Shown here one piece after another: positions 1 through 11,180 of a DNA stretch of 64,000 nucleotides. This DNA is from Neoechinorhynchus agilis (taxonomy: Eukaryota; Acanthocephala), in contig CM121343.1 of assembly GCA_051530055.1 (NCBI GenBank), positions 2,418,001 to 2,482,000 of the forward strand. The letters run 5' to 3'. Made by a program: the position numbers and the translations under genes. The notes beneath the pieces are model-generated. The model was not told the DNA's origin, searched no databases, and saw only the letters and a program-made list of their open reading frames with translations. The number at the start of each line of letters is the position of its first letter. The first letter of the stretch is position 1.

Positions 1-483
1 GGGCCTTACGGCGGGGAAGGTATTACTGTTTAAAGAAGTTTCAAAATATTATTCTGCTTTTTTTGCAGCTTTCAGCACAATTTGTGCACTTTATTTGGGA
101 TGTATTGGTACATTCATTTTTCATGTGTGCCCCTGCACATAAAAGGCACCTAGGAGCCCGGCTGCAGTTGGAGGCATAATGCCCCCAAGTACAGCACCTC
201 TGGCATTTAACGAATAATCATGAATGGTACTTTTAAGTTGGGAAAAGGTCATCCAATGCGATCTTAATGCACATCCCGACCCACATACTCTTTCTGCAAC
301 ATCTAGTGCTGCTGAACATATCAAGGCATAGGGGTAATTAGAGTTGTTTCTCTGTAAATATTTAATGGGCTGTATCCCAGTTTTGTTGAAAATATCCCTA
401 AAATCTTCTCCACTTAGTTCTAATGGAGGATTGTACATTAGAAAACTAACCTTCCTTGAAAGATCTATATACTTCATTTTTAT

Positions 484-907
484 ATAAGCCGGACAAGAAA
501 GGGATTGACTAAAATTGAATGATCATAACATACCGGCTTGCCTGTAAAACTTAAAAAATAGAACACAGCGCTCACCCTGAGTCGATAAACTGGCTGAGTT
601 TGACATTTCGTAGTTGTGTCGAGGTGGTCAAGTGGACTAATGCCCGTGATCCCGATTAGGGGTCAAGTGGTTCGAATCCGTTACCACCAATGACGCACAG
701 CCAAAGGGGGCGAAATACCGCTGAAGGGAGGAAACTCACTGATGAGTCCCGCCTCCTGGAGGTATCTGAGGATCCGGAGGAATGTACAAACTCTTAACCG
801 ACATTAAAGACTATGTGGTTATATCACTTCTCTGATGTAATTGGTTTGGCCTTATGCCTAAATAAATAAGCCGGACAAGAAAGGGATTGACTAAAATTGA
901 ATGATCA
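484..907 (+). mobile_element. tRNA-derived SINE, copy 1, with 42-bp terminal direct repeats
   Basis: A short non-autonomous retroelement, about 424 bp. It has a tRNA-like head (617-688) with both pol III boxes, a body with CTGATGAGTC at about 740-750, and an A-rich AAATAAATAA junction at about 860. An identical 42-bp sequence lies at both ends (484-525 and 866-907). A second copy at 15,017-19,486 shares the body and the terminal sequence. Because that copy has its own separate 12-bp target duplication, the 42-bp ends travelled with the element; in copy 1 they could also be an unusually long target duplication. It sits inside a non-LTR ORF1. Confidence 0.8.
617..688 (+). promoter_or_regulatory. 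Internal RNA polymerase III promoter in a tRNA-Ser-like SINE head
   Basis: A box TGGTCAAGTGG at 625-635 and B box GGTTCGAATCC at 669-679 have the spacing of a tRNA promoter. The 5' end (GTCGAGGTGGTCAAGTGG) resembles animal tRNA-Ser(GCT), GACGAGGTGGCCGAGTGG. The anticodon arm is degraded, so this is a SINE head and not a functional tRNA. Confidence 0.75.
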
Positions 908-1245
908 CTAGCGTCAAAGAAAGTAAATAGCACTGCCATTTTTGTTGAGAAAAACTTCTTTACGTTGTATGTTTTATTTTCCTTCTTTTTATCCCTAATC
1001 AAATATTTCTGGTAGAAATTCTTTGTCAAAAATACTGGAGAATTAACTCCTAGTTCTTCTTTTGGAATTTTTATGATATAATTTTCTTTTTTCTGAGGTC
1101 TCTTAACAACGTTTGTAACCAAAGGTGCACAATCACTCAAAATAACTTCACTTTCACGCGGGGGGTTCTCATACATACCAACCGGTTGATTTTTTGAAAC
1201 AACCGAGGGATCAGGAGGTCTCAAGACCTCAATGCCATAATCCAT

Positions 1246-1488
1246 ATCCGCGCACGAAATTTTTTAACACAACAAGCGCGAGTGTATTTATATTATTATT
1301 ATTTCACGCCTCATACAACATACACACAATCAATCTCTTAATTCCTCTTTCTTGCTTGATCTAATATGTCTCGGGCCCAAGATGGCTGTGAGTTGTGGGA
1401 CGATCTCTTAAATCCCCTCACAGCAGCCTCGAAAACCCTTCTTTTATGTCCTGATCCTGTAAAAAAAAGAATAACATGAGAAAATCAC
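1246..1488 (-). other. 3' untranslated region and tail of non-LTR element 1
   Basis: Between the RT stop near 1,489 and the neighbouring ORF1 start at 1,245 there is no coding sequence. Read on the minus strand it ends in a short (AAT)n run near 1,290-1,300, as expected for the 3' end of a non-LTR element. No clear target duplication was found. Confidence 0.5.
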
Positions 1489-3480
1489 TTACCTCATTCC
1501 TGTTAAGTATATTAGTTTGATTAATGGGTAAAAAACTAGATGGTTTATTGAAAAAGATTCTAAGAATTGAGGAGTTGTAATTAAAATATTTACAGCTAGA
1601 ATAACAATAAGAATAAAACCAAATTTTAGACAAAAAATTCTTGTTAAAAAGGAAAAAAGGGGTTCCGTATCAATATTATTTTTAATAAGAATACTGCTAA
1701 GCTTATTCAGCATAGTAAGATAAAATGATAGTCTGTTTTCTGGGGGCCGGCCTCGTGCGAAAAAGCATATTGAACCCCCTATAAATATTTTGAACACTTT
1801 AGAAATAAAAGGTGGGGAAATTGATAACCTTTTGGCTCTTTTGATAAAAATATCTGTTTCTGTCAGAAGACTTTTAAAGGAAGAGTTTATAAAAATTCTA
1901 TGATTTTTACAGGGGAAATCAACACCTAAAATCTTGGAATGTGATCTAAAATTGATATTAGGGAAATTGAAATTAGAAGATAATTCATTAATTAGAAGCT
2001 TCCTCGAAGCCAAAGTTTTAGTAAGTGGAATAAAGAAAGTTTTGTTATTGTTTGTAACTAAATTGGCTTTCCTAAGTTCCGACGACAAAGATTGCATAAA
2101 ATTGGCTATATTATTAGTTAGAATAGAAGATGTTCTAGCTTTACAAAATAAGAATATATCATCCGCATAAACTAAAGGAAATATGGAAGATGATTTCTTT
2201 AAATTTTTGAAAATATATATAAGGGCAATTAAAAATAAGGAGGGCGAGAGTGGAGATCCTTGAGGAACACCATATCTAGAGAAAAATTTAGTGTGAGAAG
2301 GGTCCACCTCATAGTAAAAGGACTTGGATTCCATAAGATAGTTGGTTTTGTAGATAAGATTAAGAGGAACTTTAAGATTAACTAAAGCCTCATAAAGAAA
2401 GCCACGATCCAAGGCATCAAAAGCCTTATTAATATCCAGCTGAATGAGAAGTTTTTGTACATTAATAGCTTCATTCATAGAATTAAGAGAGGATAAAAGC
2501 GATGTGACACCTTTACCTCTAATGAAGCCATGGAAAAAGTCGGGGATTAGCTTTCTACATACTAAAAAGTCATACAGTTTCCCGTTCACCGCTCTTTCTA
2601 AGCAAGAGACGATTGGGTTCTGTATGGAAATTACTCTGATGTGGGATGCGTTAAATATACGTCCTTTCGTTTTGGGAATAAAAATTTTCTTAACAATATT
2701 TATGTTAAGTAGATCATTAAAATTAATTTTCGATAAACGAAATCTACTAAAAAAGATAGATTTTACCTTATCAGAAATAGAACTAATAATTATGGGTGAA
2801 GTGCCATTTATATTATACGCTTTAGAGGGGTTAGATTTACAGGCCTTCAGAAAAACTTCAACTTCAAAATTCCACGAAAAGGACTTTTTATTAAAGATGG
2901 GAAGTGGAGGAGAAGAACATGCACTAAGAGAATGTGCCATCAAAATAGACTCAATTAGTGCAGGATAAGATATAGACCCTATCCAGTTAGATGCTTTTGC
3001 CTTCCAACAGACCGGTCTTCTTTTCAAAATACAGGACCAAAAGTCCTTACCAAAGGACTTAAGAGAGATCAGCTTCTTTTGGTCCAACGAAACTTGATGA
3101 TAAAACTTAGCTGTGTAAATTTTTTTCATAAATAAGTTTTTAAGGGGAGCGTTACCATACAAGTCAGCTATAACAGCATTTTTATAAAATATGTTGGCTT
3201 CATGACAAACAGGAGGTCGCTTGATCACAGACTTAGTAATTAAATTTTTATGTACAGAGGATAAAATGGCATTGTTAAGGTCAGATAAGGAGGATGAAAT
3301 GGAAGAGTTCATAAAAGAAAGGAGATTATTATTAAATTTTGAAAAGCTTTTAGGATTAAAAACGAAAGTGTCCTTAAGAGAGATGCCATTAGATTTAAAA
3401 AGGATAATCTCTGTGACTGAAGTTGGGAAGCAGGATAAAATCAAATAGGAATTGACTTTTTAATAATTGCACCATCCAAG
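1489..3480 (-). CDS. Non-LTR element 1 ORF2, reverse transcriptase part
   Basis: RNA-directed DNA polymerase used for target-primed reverse transcription. Visible RT motifs in order: RVISIQNPIVSCLERA (template grip), IQLDINKAFDALDR (motif A, catalytic Asp), GVPQGSPLSPSLF (motif B) and YADDIFLF (motif C, near 2,160). The open frame is about 650 residues. It continues the endonuclease frame at 3,441-4,052 after a one-base shift near 3,450-3,480, so ORF2 would otherwise be one polypeptide of roughly 860 residues. There is no ATG at the RT start. No RNase H domain is seen. Nearly intact, with one visible break; clade not determined. Confidence 0.85.
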
Positions 3481-4052
3481 AAGGTATGTCTATTAGATTT
3501 AACATTATGAAAAGAAGGAAATTTGGGGAGCAAAAAATTGTGAAACTTAAAAAAGGGCCTAAAAGCATTTAAAAAATTACTATTGAAGTCGCCTACGATA
3601 AAGTCAGAATTCCAGTAACGAAGGATATGCATAAAAGATTTAGTAAATATACCCACGTGTCTGGGTTGAATATACAAGTTGCAAAGGATAAGAGTAGGAG
3701 AGAAAAGGGATGAGGTTCCATATAAGGGATTATTAAAAGAAATAATTTGCATTGCAAAAGAAATATTTTTAGTTTGAAAGAGAAGTTTAGAAGAGTGAGA
3801 TTTAAGAATAAATGTTTGAAGTCCTCCAGAAAATCCAATGTGCTGATTGGTTGATGTGGAGCAAGGGAGAAGAACATGAGAATCATAATTATCGAAGAGA
3901 AGCATTTTAGAAAAGCCGGTTTCTTGAAAACACAGCATGTTAACATAGTTATCAACTACACAAGGAGTAAGAAAATTAGGAAGACTAGAAGCCCTAGAGG
4001 CATTATATGTGATGAAAGAGAAAGGGCATTCCTTATAATTGGAACAAGTCAT
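3441..4052 (-). CDS. Non-LTR element 1 ORF2, apurinic-type endonuclease part
   Basis: N-terminal endonuclease of ORF2, which nicks target DNA to prime reverse transcription. Motifs visible: SFITYNASRASS at the N-terminus, LCFQETGF (catalytic Glu), DFIVGDFNSNF (catalytic Asp/Asn) and HTFLDGAIIKK. The ATG at 4,052 overlaps the ORF1 stop by one base (TAATG), a layout that in other non-LTR elements supports termination-reinitiation. It ends at a TGA at 3,443-3,441, while the downstream frame continues in RT, so a frameshift separates the two parts. Confidence 0.85.
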   Translation of the reverse strand: MTCSNYKECPFSFITYNASRASSLPNFLTPCVVDNYVNMLCFQETGFSKMLLFDNYDSHVLLPCSTSTNQHIGFSGGLQTFILKSHSSKLLFQTKNISFAMQIISFNNPLYGTSSLFSPTLILCNLYIQPRHVGIFTKSFMHILRYWNSDFIVGDFNSNFLNAFRPFFKFHNFLLPKFPSFHNVKSNRHTFLDGAIIKKSIPI

Positions 4053-5419
4053 TAAATGAATTTAGGACGTTTGGAATCTATAGATTCCAAGTTACGCAAA
4101 GATGGGGAAATATCTCTTTTATAATTTTCACAATCGATCCAGTTATTAAAGTTAAATAATCTAGAAAAATTGTCGGAGGTAGAGTCTGGTGTAGAAAGAT
4201 TTTCCAGTTTGTGAAGGATCAAAGTAAGGAAGTACTTAAGTAATGAAATTTCTTTATCGGGATAAAGTTGAGAAGTATTAATGGAAGATTTTAAACTATC
4301 AAGAAAGGATTTTTCCGGAGGTTTGGGGGGAAGTTTAGGCTTGTGACCATCAGGGGAAGGTTGAGTCTTCGACTCCTTAGAGGAAAAACCGTCCGAAGAG
4401 AAAGGATTATGTTGTGGATAGAATTCTCTATAACTAGAATTATGGAATACTCGCTGCTTCGATGGTATGGAATCGTCAAAATATTTTTGCGCGAATTTGC
4501 AAGAACGTGCAAAGGCCGGATGATTCTTGCCACAGTTTGCACAGGTAGCAGCATCAGAATTGGAGCAAGATGATTTGTGATGAGGACCTGCACAAAAGAT
4601 GCATCTGGAGGGGAAGACACAGTCAGATTCGTGGTGCCCCCATCTCGAACACCTCTGACATATCGTCAAATTATAATCATAGATAGAGTCCCTGTATCGG
4701 TCAAAAGTGACCCAGTATGAGAAAAAACCCCTGCCGGAGTTAGCTAGACTCTCGGCGACATTGATAGTAGCTGAACATAGGATGGCGTAGGATGAACTAG
4801 CGTTGGGTCTAAACAGATATTTGACCAGTTTTATACCTAACTCATCCTCAATTTTGCGAAAATCAGTAGTATCCAAGTCTTGAGGAGGATTCCTCATTAG
4901 AAAGGTGACTCTACGAGATAGGTCAACAGATTGGATGCTTAACTCCCCTAGCATCTTAGAAAAGAGGTCTTTACCGGCCGCATCGAAAAAAATAAACAGG
5001 ATGTGGAATTTGGTCACAGAGAACCTCTTTATCAAAAAATTCATATGTTTCTCACGACCATTCGGCAGTAAATACTTCTCGAAGAAATAACGCGAGAAAT
5101 AGGAGGGGGAGTTAGTGTCCATGGCTTCTTTGGGAATTTTGATAACGAAATCCTCTTTCCTAACAGGACGCTTAAACCTTGATGCGTCGATAGAATGTTC
5201 CATCTGATCCCCTATGGAAACTTGTGCACAATCATTCAAAACTTCACAATCACTCGGGGGGAGGGGGATAGTAGGAACAAACCTCAATCTAGACATGTCG
5301 GAAGTAGGGTTTATCTGATTGCTGATATTCGAAGCGCAATTTTGCATCACGAAACAGCGCTTTTGTACGTTTTTTGAAGGTCGCGACATTGGGTGGCCGT
5401 TCGCCACCCTTCGTTGCAA
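4052..5419 (-). CDS. Non-LTR element 1 ORF1, gag-like protein with three zinc knuckles
   Basis: Nucleic-acid-binding ORF1 protein of about 445-455 residues. Three CCHC-like knuckles are visible around residues 250-305 (CQRCSRWGHHESDC, CIFCAGPHHKSSC, CANCGKNHPAFARSC), followed by a Pro/Lys-rich linker. The open frame has no ATG at 5,419 (that codon is TTG). The first in-frame ATG is about ten codons in, while another ATG near 5,440 in a different frame begins MFSMPSVAT, like the ORF1 relic at 55,974-56,537. So the original start was probably upstream, and a small indel has hit the N-terminus. Confidence 0.85.
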   Translation of the reverse strand: MQRRVANGHPMSRPSKNVQKRCFVMQNCASNISNQINPTSDMSRLRFVPTIPLPPSDCEVLNDCAQVSIGDQMEHSIDASRFKRPVRKEDFVIKIPKEAMDTNSPSYFSRYFFEKYLLPNGREKHMNFLIKRFSVTKFHILFIFFDAAGKDLFSKMLGELSIQSVDLSRRVTFLMRNPPQDLDTTDFRKIEDELGIKLVKYLFRPNASSSYAILCSATINVAESLANSGRGFFSYWVTFDRYRDSIYDYNLTICQRCSRWGHHESDCVFPSRCIFCAGPHHKSSCSNSDAATCANCGKNHPAFARSCKFAQKYFDDSIPSKQRVFHNSSYREFYPQHNPFSSDGFSSKESKTQPSPDGHKPKLPPKPPEKSFLDSLKSSINTSQLYPDKEISLLKYFLTLILHKLENLSTPDSTSDNFSRLFNFNNWIDCENYKRDISPSLRNLESIDSKRPKFI

Positions 5420-5529
5420 CGCTAGGCATCGAAAACATTTTTAAAACATACTAAACTGATATATTCGAAGAAGGCAGGCGAATAATTTGTAGTGAGACAT
5501 AGTCATTATCTCGTTAGTCACTTACACGT

Positions 5530-6600
5530 CCAACCATTTTAACATTTTTGACGCGGGCAAGGCGAGGTGCTGAACGAAGGAGTAGGGAAGCTTATGTAGG
5601 GCGATGAGAAAGGCATCGAGGAAATGCAGGCGTTGTTCTGGCGGTCTACCTCTAGAGAAAAAGACAAAGCTTGATATGGCCCATGAATTTCAGACTGAAT
5701 TGATCGACTTAGATTCGAGACCTAGTTTATAGGCTCGTTTAGCTTTGATTCCAGCGTTTCTTAGGAGCTTCTTAAGCTTGTTCATGTCATTGTTGATTTT
5801 CAAAATGCTCGTAAATGTATAACCAAGAATCTCAATCTTTTTAGTGGTAGGTTGACCGTCAAGATTGAAGAATTGTTGGAAAAATTCCCTCACTTTACGT
5901 TTCCCTATCACGGATTTCGATTTCATCATAAATTTTGTTTTATTTGGGTTTAGGGATAGACCCATTTGCTTGAGTTTGTCAATTGAAAAGGTGAGTAATG
6001 AAGATAATTTGGCAATTGCACTTAAATAGTTTGACTCTTTAATAACAGCAATCAGGTCGTCTGCATAAAGAGTGATCGAAGGGCAGATAGAGCAATTTTT
6101 TATGATGAATTGAGAAGCCACACAAAATAGAATAGGTGATAAGGGCGATCCTTGTGGCAAACCCTTTACAGGATAGTAAAGTGTGCGCGAAGGATCATCG
6201 AAAAAGTAAAAAAAACTTGGACCTTAGAGTCTTATTGACTCGCGCTATAATGTTGATCGGGAAGTTAAAAATCGAAGCACATTGACGATAAAATTTAAGT
6301 CAATCTTATCAAATGCCTTCGTAATGTCGAAGGTAATTAAAATGATGATTGAACTAACGTTCGTAGAGAAATTATTAATTATTTCCCTAATTGCAGAGTG
6401 CACTGACTTACCAGGTAAAAAAACCATGGCAGCGACTGTCAATGCAATTGTGCTCAATTGCGAAGTACAAAATGAATTTCGCCAGCGCTCGCTCGTATAT
6501 ACTCACTAACGAATTCTGTATCGAGATAGGTCGAACCTGGTCAGCTGAGGAAATCTTCTTGCGCCTATTCTTCAATAGGAAAATACGTTTTGCCATATTA
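5530..6600 (-). pseudogene. Non-LTR RT relic, family B, copy 1
   Basis: Broken reverse transcriptase, related to but distinct from element 1. From high to low coordinates: VRPISIQNSLVSIYERA, the LITFDITKAFDKID motif A, MPQGSPLSPILF motif B, ITLYADDLIAV motif C, and a C-terminal segment reaching about 5,530 (PEQRLHFLDAFLI). Frames change between 6,408, 6,245 and 6,160. It abuts the 5' end of element 1. Copies of the same family recur at 6,640-8,084, 38,540-40,100 and 45,195-45,900. Confidence 0.8.
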
Positions 6601-6639
6601 ATTGCGGCCCATTCCTCAGGGGAACTGACCGATCCACTG

Positions 6640-8084
6640 TAGTGAGGAAGGCAGTACTGTTTGATGAAAGAAAATTATTTATGTCGCTCAGGGACGATTG
6701 ATAATATCGCATTGAAATCGTCTGCATATCGGGTTAATTCATTGCAGACTCGGCAGTTCTTAAGCAGAAATTGAGAAGCCAATTAGAAGAGGATGAGTGA
6801 GAGTGGGTACCCTTGCGGAATTCCTTTTGTTTGATGATAGATCTGGCGAGATGTGTCCTCTTGATAAAAAAAGTTGCTTAGACTTCATAATGTTGTGCAT
6901 TCGTGCAACTGGGTTACAAAGGAAGTGAAAATAACGAAGGATCTTTATTTTAAAATCGATATCGATGTAATCGAAAGCCTTAGATATATGGAAGGAAATT
7001 AAAATGTTCATTGACTTCTGATTCGAATTAAAATTAGTGATAATTTCAGACAAAGCCGCCTGAGCGGATTTATGGGGTAAAAGATCATGGCATCTGCGCT
7101 CAATGCAGTCATTATTTAAGGCAGAAAGTAAAAACGCTTTAGCTAGTGCCGTTCGTAGATTGAAACAAGTTAGTTCTGAATGGATATGGGACGAACATCT
7201 CCACCGGGTACAACCTTTTCTCTTTTTTGATGAGAAAAATACGTTTCGAGAGGTTTATATGAGTCCATTCTTCGGGAGACGCACTGACCATAGCTTTAGC
7301 GGTGTCGTCCACGTTGACATTGTCGAGTACATTCGTGGCTTTCAAGCATATTGGTGAGCCGTTATCGAAAATCTTATCCCTTGATCTCCACCATTGAACA
7401 ATATCAGAGGCTTAAAGATCATGGCGTCTTGGTTTGACAGGCAAGGAAACTGTTTATAATGCTGGTAAGCATCCTTCAGAATGAAAGTCACAAAGAGTTT
7501 TCACCACGTTGTTAAGGCCCGAGGTTTTAATCCATGATGCAGCCGCTTGCTGCCAAGGAACGAATTTTTCGAGTTAGGAAGGAGTTATTTGATCCTGCCT
7601 CTATCCTTGTTCAGTTGGAAACGAGCTCTACAAGGCCAGTATAATGCTTTTTGCATACATTAAATTCGTCCCGCGAAGGGAAAGTCCACGCGGGGTTTCA
7701 TCGAAGCAATTAACTTGCCTAGCGATAGTTAGGAATTCACTACTGGCTGAAATCGAAAAAATTGTTTATCTCACCTAGCGTAGCGTTCCTGTTGATGGTG
7801 AAAAATAATTTTAAGGCCGTGTTAAAAAGATGAACGTTTAGGAATAATAGTTTAATTTTCTTACAAAGCAGGAGATTTTTATCAAAACTCTACACGATAC
7901 AATGGTGGCCAGCTCTGAGAGACAACGAGTGGTTTAAATGCGCATCTCCTCCGCTATTAGCATGTGTCCAAATAGGAGAAAGAGGAGCGCGATTGAATGG
8001 TGGGAAAAGTTGGGAAAATAATGTCATGGAAGTCGGTTGCCCTTATTACTACCCGCAGACATTTCTGGGGTGGATCATTAAAGA
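6640..8084 (-). pseudogene. Non-LTR RT relic, family B, copy 2 (heavily decayed)
   Basis: Minus-strand remnants of the same family directly upstream of copy 1: motif A survives as ISFHISKAFDYIDID near 6,960, and INLSKRIFLIKKEK near 7,250 matches KRIFLLKNRRKK in copy 1. Above 7,400 only scattered RT-linker similarity is visible (for example FPSRDEFNVCKKH near 7,650) with many stops; 7,700-8,084 shows nothing certain. It has no intact reading frame. Confidence 0.65.
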
Positions 8085-8940
8085 AGATCTTCATGTAACT
8101 TGGGATTCTCTGAATAAATAATTCAATTTTCAATAGATAAAATTCGTATTTTAAAGGAATTTAAAAAAAGGGTTAAACTTTGTGATACGGCTTAGACGAT
8201 CATTTGGACGTAAATACATATCCAAAGGTTGTTTTAATACGACGCTAAAGTTCCATAACCTTACAAAGTTATCGATTGTCGACAATACCAAATCTATCCC
8301 CAGGAATACTAATAACTAAACCGAATATCGTCCAACCGCTTTCAACTACGAGACTTAATGTATCTATAAACTATTCAAGTTATACGAATCGCATTTTGCA
8401 CAGCTTAGCCATAAAATTTCTCACGGAGACTGCTTTTATCGAACAAATACAAAGCGGCTCGATTGTTGATCTAAAAATGTCCCATTATTTTTTAATCTTT
8501 TTTAGCGAAATTTAAATGCTGTGGGAACGTATCATCCCACAAAAAATTCTGGAGCACCGTGGATTTTAATTGAGCGGCCGCAAAGTAACTATAATTCAAT
8601 TAAAACCACTCTTGACTTCGGTTTCTTAAAAGCTTTTTTTCGTGCCGTGAGGATTAATGATTTAGTAGGATAATGTGATGCAAGTCTTCAGCTGATTGAC
8701 TCTTTTTATTTCACACAAGTGGCCAGCGACGCATTCGCCATTCGAAGTATTAGCGGTGCTATTCCATCAGAACAATGCTCATTTGAAAATTATTAACTCA
8801 ACTTATTAGATGTATTTAATAATTCTATTTTTTTCACATAGAATTATTTCGTGAGTTGCGTGTTGTGACGATGCTGAAAATAAGGATTTCGGAATACTTA
8901 AACAAAATATGTCAGAAAAATATATTTTTAAAATTTATAG

Positions 8941-9591
8941 TTAATCTTTGTTTTCTACAGAGACTTTCCGTCGGCTCTGATCTTTTTTGTAAATCTTCAT
9001 TAATTCATCCATTAATTTATCGATTATTCCTAATCTTTTGTGAGCGTTCTCGTTCATTTCCATCAATTTCGATAAATTCTTTATTTCGTTGAGCTCGAGC
9101 AAACAGCTCTTCAGCGAATCGGAGGGCATTTGGAAACTAAAGTGATTACTTGTTCGTTTCATTAATCGCTTAACTCGTTTTTCCGCCTGTATAACATCAC
9201 TAAAGAATTTCTTATGTAACATAAAGCTCTGATAAATTGCGTATTCGCGAGATGCAATCTTATAGACTTTACAGGCGATCGGCGTGTTCTTCGAATCTAC
9301 TGCCGCTTTACGTAACTCTCTCAAATTGTCGTCGATTCGAACTTCCAATTCTTGGGTCTGTACAGAATCACCGTTGTAAAGAGATAGATCGTCTTTTATT
9401 GCAACGATCTCCTTCTTTATCAGGGCAAGTTTTTTTCGGGTTCGTCTTACAAGACGTCGGGTCTTTGCAATCTCATAGTATGGTGACTGCTCCCGCCTAG
9501 CTATTTCCGAAACCAAACTCATGGACGAACTTTCGTTTTGTTGATTACATGGGTTCAGAAGTCGAATCGTACTGGATACCTTAATTACCAT
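8941..9591 (-). CDS. Unrecognised basic coiled-coil-type protein, copy A
   Basis: Intact 216-residue frame with an ATG at 9,591. No family is recognised. The protein is rich in Lys/Arg and Glu, with a basic stretch near residues 43-60 (KTRRLVRRTRKKLALIKKE) and long helical, heptad-like segments. There is no signal peptide or membrane segment. The twin at 44,182-44,832 is equally open and differs by one residue (Ala/Val). The 99.5 percent identity may reflect recency rather than selection. It could be a small host gene or the single ORF of an unrecognised mobile unit. Confidence 0.55.
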   Translation of the reverse strand: MVIKVSSTIRLLNPCNQQNESSSMSLVSEIARREQSPYYEIAKTRRLVRRTRKKLALIKKEIVAIKDDLSLYNGDSVQTQELEVRIDDNLRELRKAAVDSKNTPIACKVYKIASREYAIYQSFMLHKKFFSDVIQAEKRVKRLMKRTSNHFSFQMPSDSLKSCLLELNEIKNLSKLMEMNENAHKRLGIIDKLMDELMKIYKKDQSRRKVSVENKD

Positions 9592-9830
9592 CAAGATTAC
9601 TCAAAGACCAATGCTTAAGTATCATTTTCTCCATGGATTGTCATGGTAACCAAATAAATACAGCTCTATTCATATTTTGAATTCTCGACAATAGATTTCG
9701 TTTGGTTGGTTACAAAAACCCTAAAGCAAATAAATTCAGAAATGCAGTGATTTCGACTGTTAAAACAAAATCCATACTAATAAATCTTCTGCATAGACAA
9801 GGGAAATTCCTCTAGCCTCTAGATTAACGT

Positions 9831-10227
<397 letters not shown>

Positions 10228-10325
10228 CGTTTTGAGCTTTAATTTGAAAAACATTTGAAGACAATTCAAATTAAAATATACATTTACCATTCCGTTTTTA
10301 GGAACCGTGCGTACAATTTTGGCAT

Positions 10326-11180
10326 GGAAAATTGCGAATTTTGTCTTCTACGCAAGTTTTTAAAAGACATTCACAAAACTGATGGTTTCTTGATTTTAGC
10401 TTGAATTGATGAAATTAACGATCTCAGTTTCATCGTGACTTTGAGGTTCGATCCTACAGCTGGATCGTAAAACTGGACAAAAAAAGAAATTTAATGAATT
10501 CTGAATTCAAGTTAACGAATAGAAGATTTTTGTCATTCTGTGGTATTAATAGTGCCGATTCCGGGCTAACGGTACTTCTTATCCAGTTGAAAATATCGAC
10601 GAGCTTTAATAAACACACTTTACTTTATGGGTTGTTCAATATTCCAAGAATAATTTGAGAAAAATCAAAAGAATATTGCAAGTTTTCGCCCACTTTTAGA
10701 CAAATAAGTGAATTTTTGTCACTAAAATGAAATAAATTACTCGAAGGACAACGAACATATTTCTGACTAAATAAAGCGCGAGAAATATAAGTAAGAAGTC
10801 AGAATAAACGTTAATAATTTCTGCAACTATTTCGATTACTTATAGGCATACGTTGTCATTTCATTCCCCAAGCGATATTCATAGGAAAGTTGCAGATTTT
10901 TTTAGGAAAGCCGATAAACTTCATGGACTTGAATTCGAACAAGAATTGGCGAGAAAAATAAACAAATTTACAATCTAATACAACTCCTCATTCAGCTTTA
11001 CCAAATGAGATCGAACAATTCGCTCCAAAATATATAAGCAACATAGTATTCTTATAATACTTATAAAGAATGCAAGGAAATCAGTGGAGTAAAACGTGAA
11101 CCTTTTATTTCTATATGTTGCTTCCTATTACCGTAAAAGAAATCCAACGATAAAACGTTTTAATAATAGGATCTTAAAAT
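10326..11180. other. Intergenic, no feature seen
   Basis: AT-rich sequence between the microsatellite and the 3' end of the LRR gene. No long frame, repeat or RNA gene is recognisable. It includes the 3' flank of the LRR gene. Confidence 0.5.

Larger units (their letters stand above)
1..1245 (-). pseudogene. Non-LTR retrotransposon ORF1 (gag-like), split by a SINE and frameshifted
   Basis: This is the RNA-binding ORF1 of a two-ORF non-LTR element. It runs from an ATG at 1,245 to about 908, is interrupted by the SINE at 484-907, and resumes at about 483. It aligns by eye with the longer ORF1 at 4,052-5,419: shared stretches are the KIPKE block, the FTFFDA block and the IDLSRKVSFLM block. After the YSLN motif near 215 the frame shifts. 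In the shifted frame CCHC knuckles follow (CQRCCTWGHYASNC, then CLLCAGAH). The piece runs off the left edge, so any ORF2 lies outside. It is a relic, related to but clearly diverged from the next element. Confidence 0.8.

Noticed and set aside
617-688. Functional tRNA gene
   Set aside because: A and B boxes are present, but the anticodon arm and acceptor pairing are degraded, and the same sequence recurs as part of a SINE.
484-907. 42-bp repeats as simple target duplications only
   Set aside because: Copy 2, at an unrelated site with its own 12-bp duplication, carries the same sequence at both ends, so simple target duplication cannot explain both copies; it remains possible for copy 1 alone.
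8276-8515. 79-residue plus-strand frame, repeated at 43,518-43,757
   Set aside because: It has no ATG and no recognised domain; its conservation is explained by the D1 duplication.
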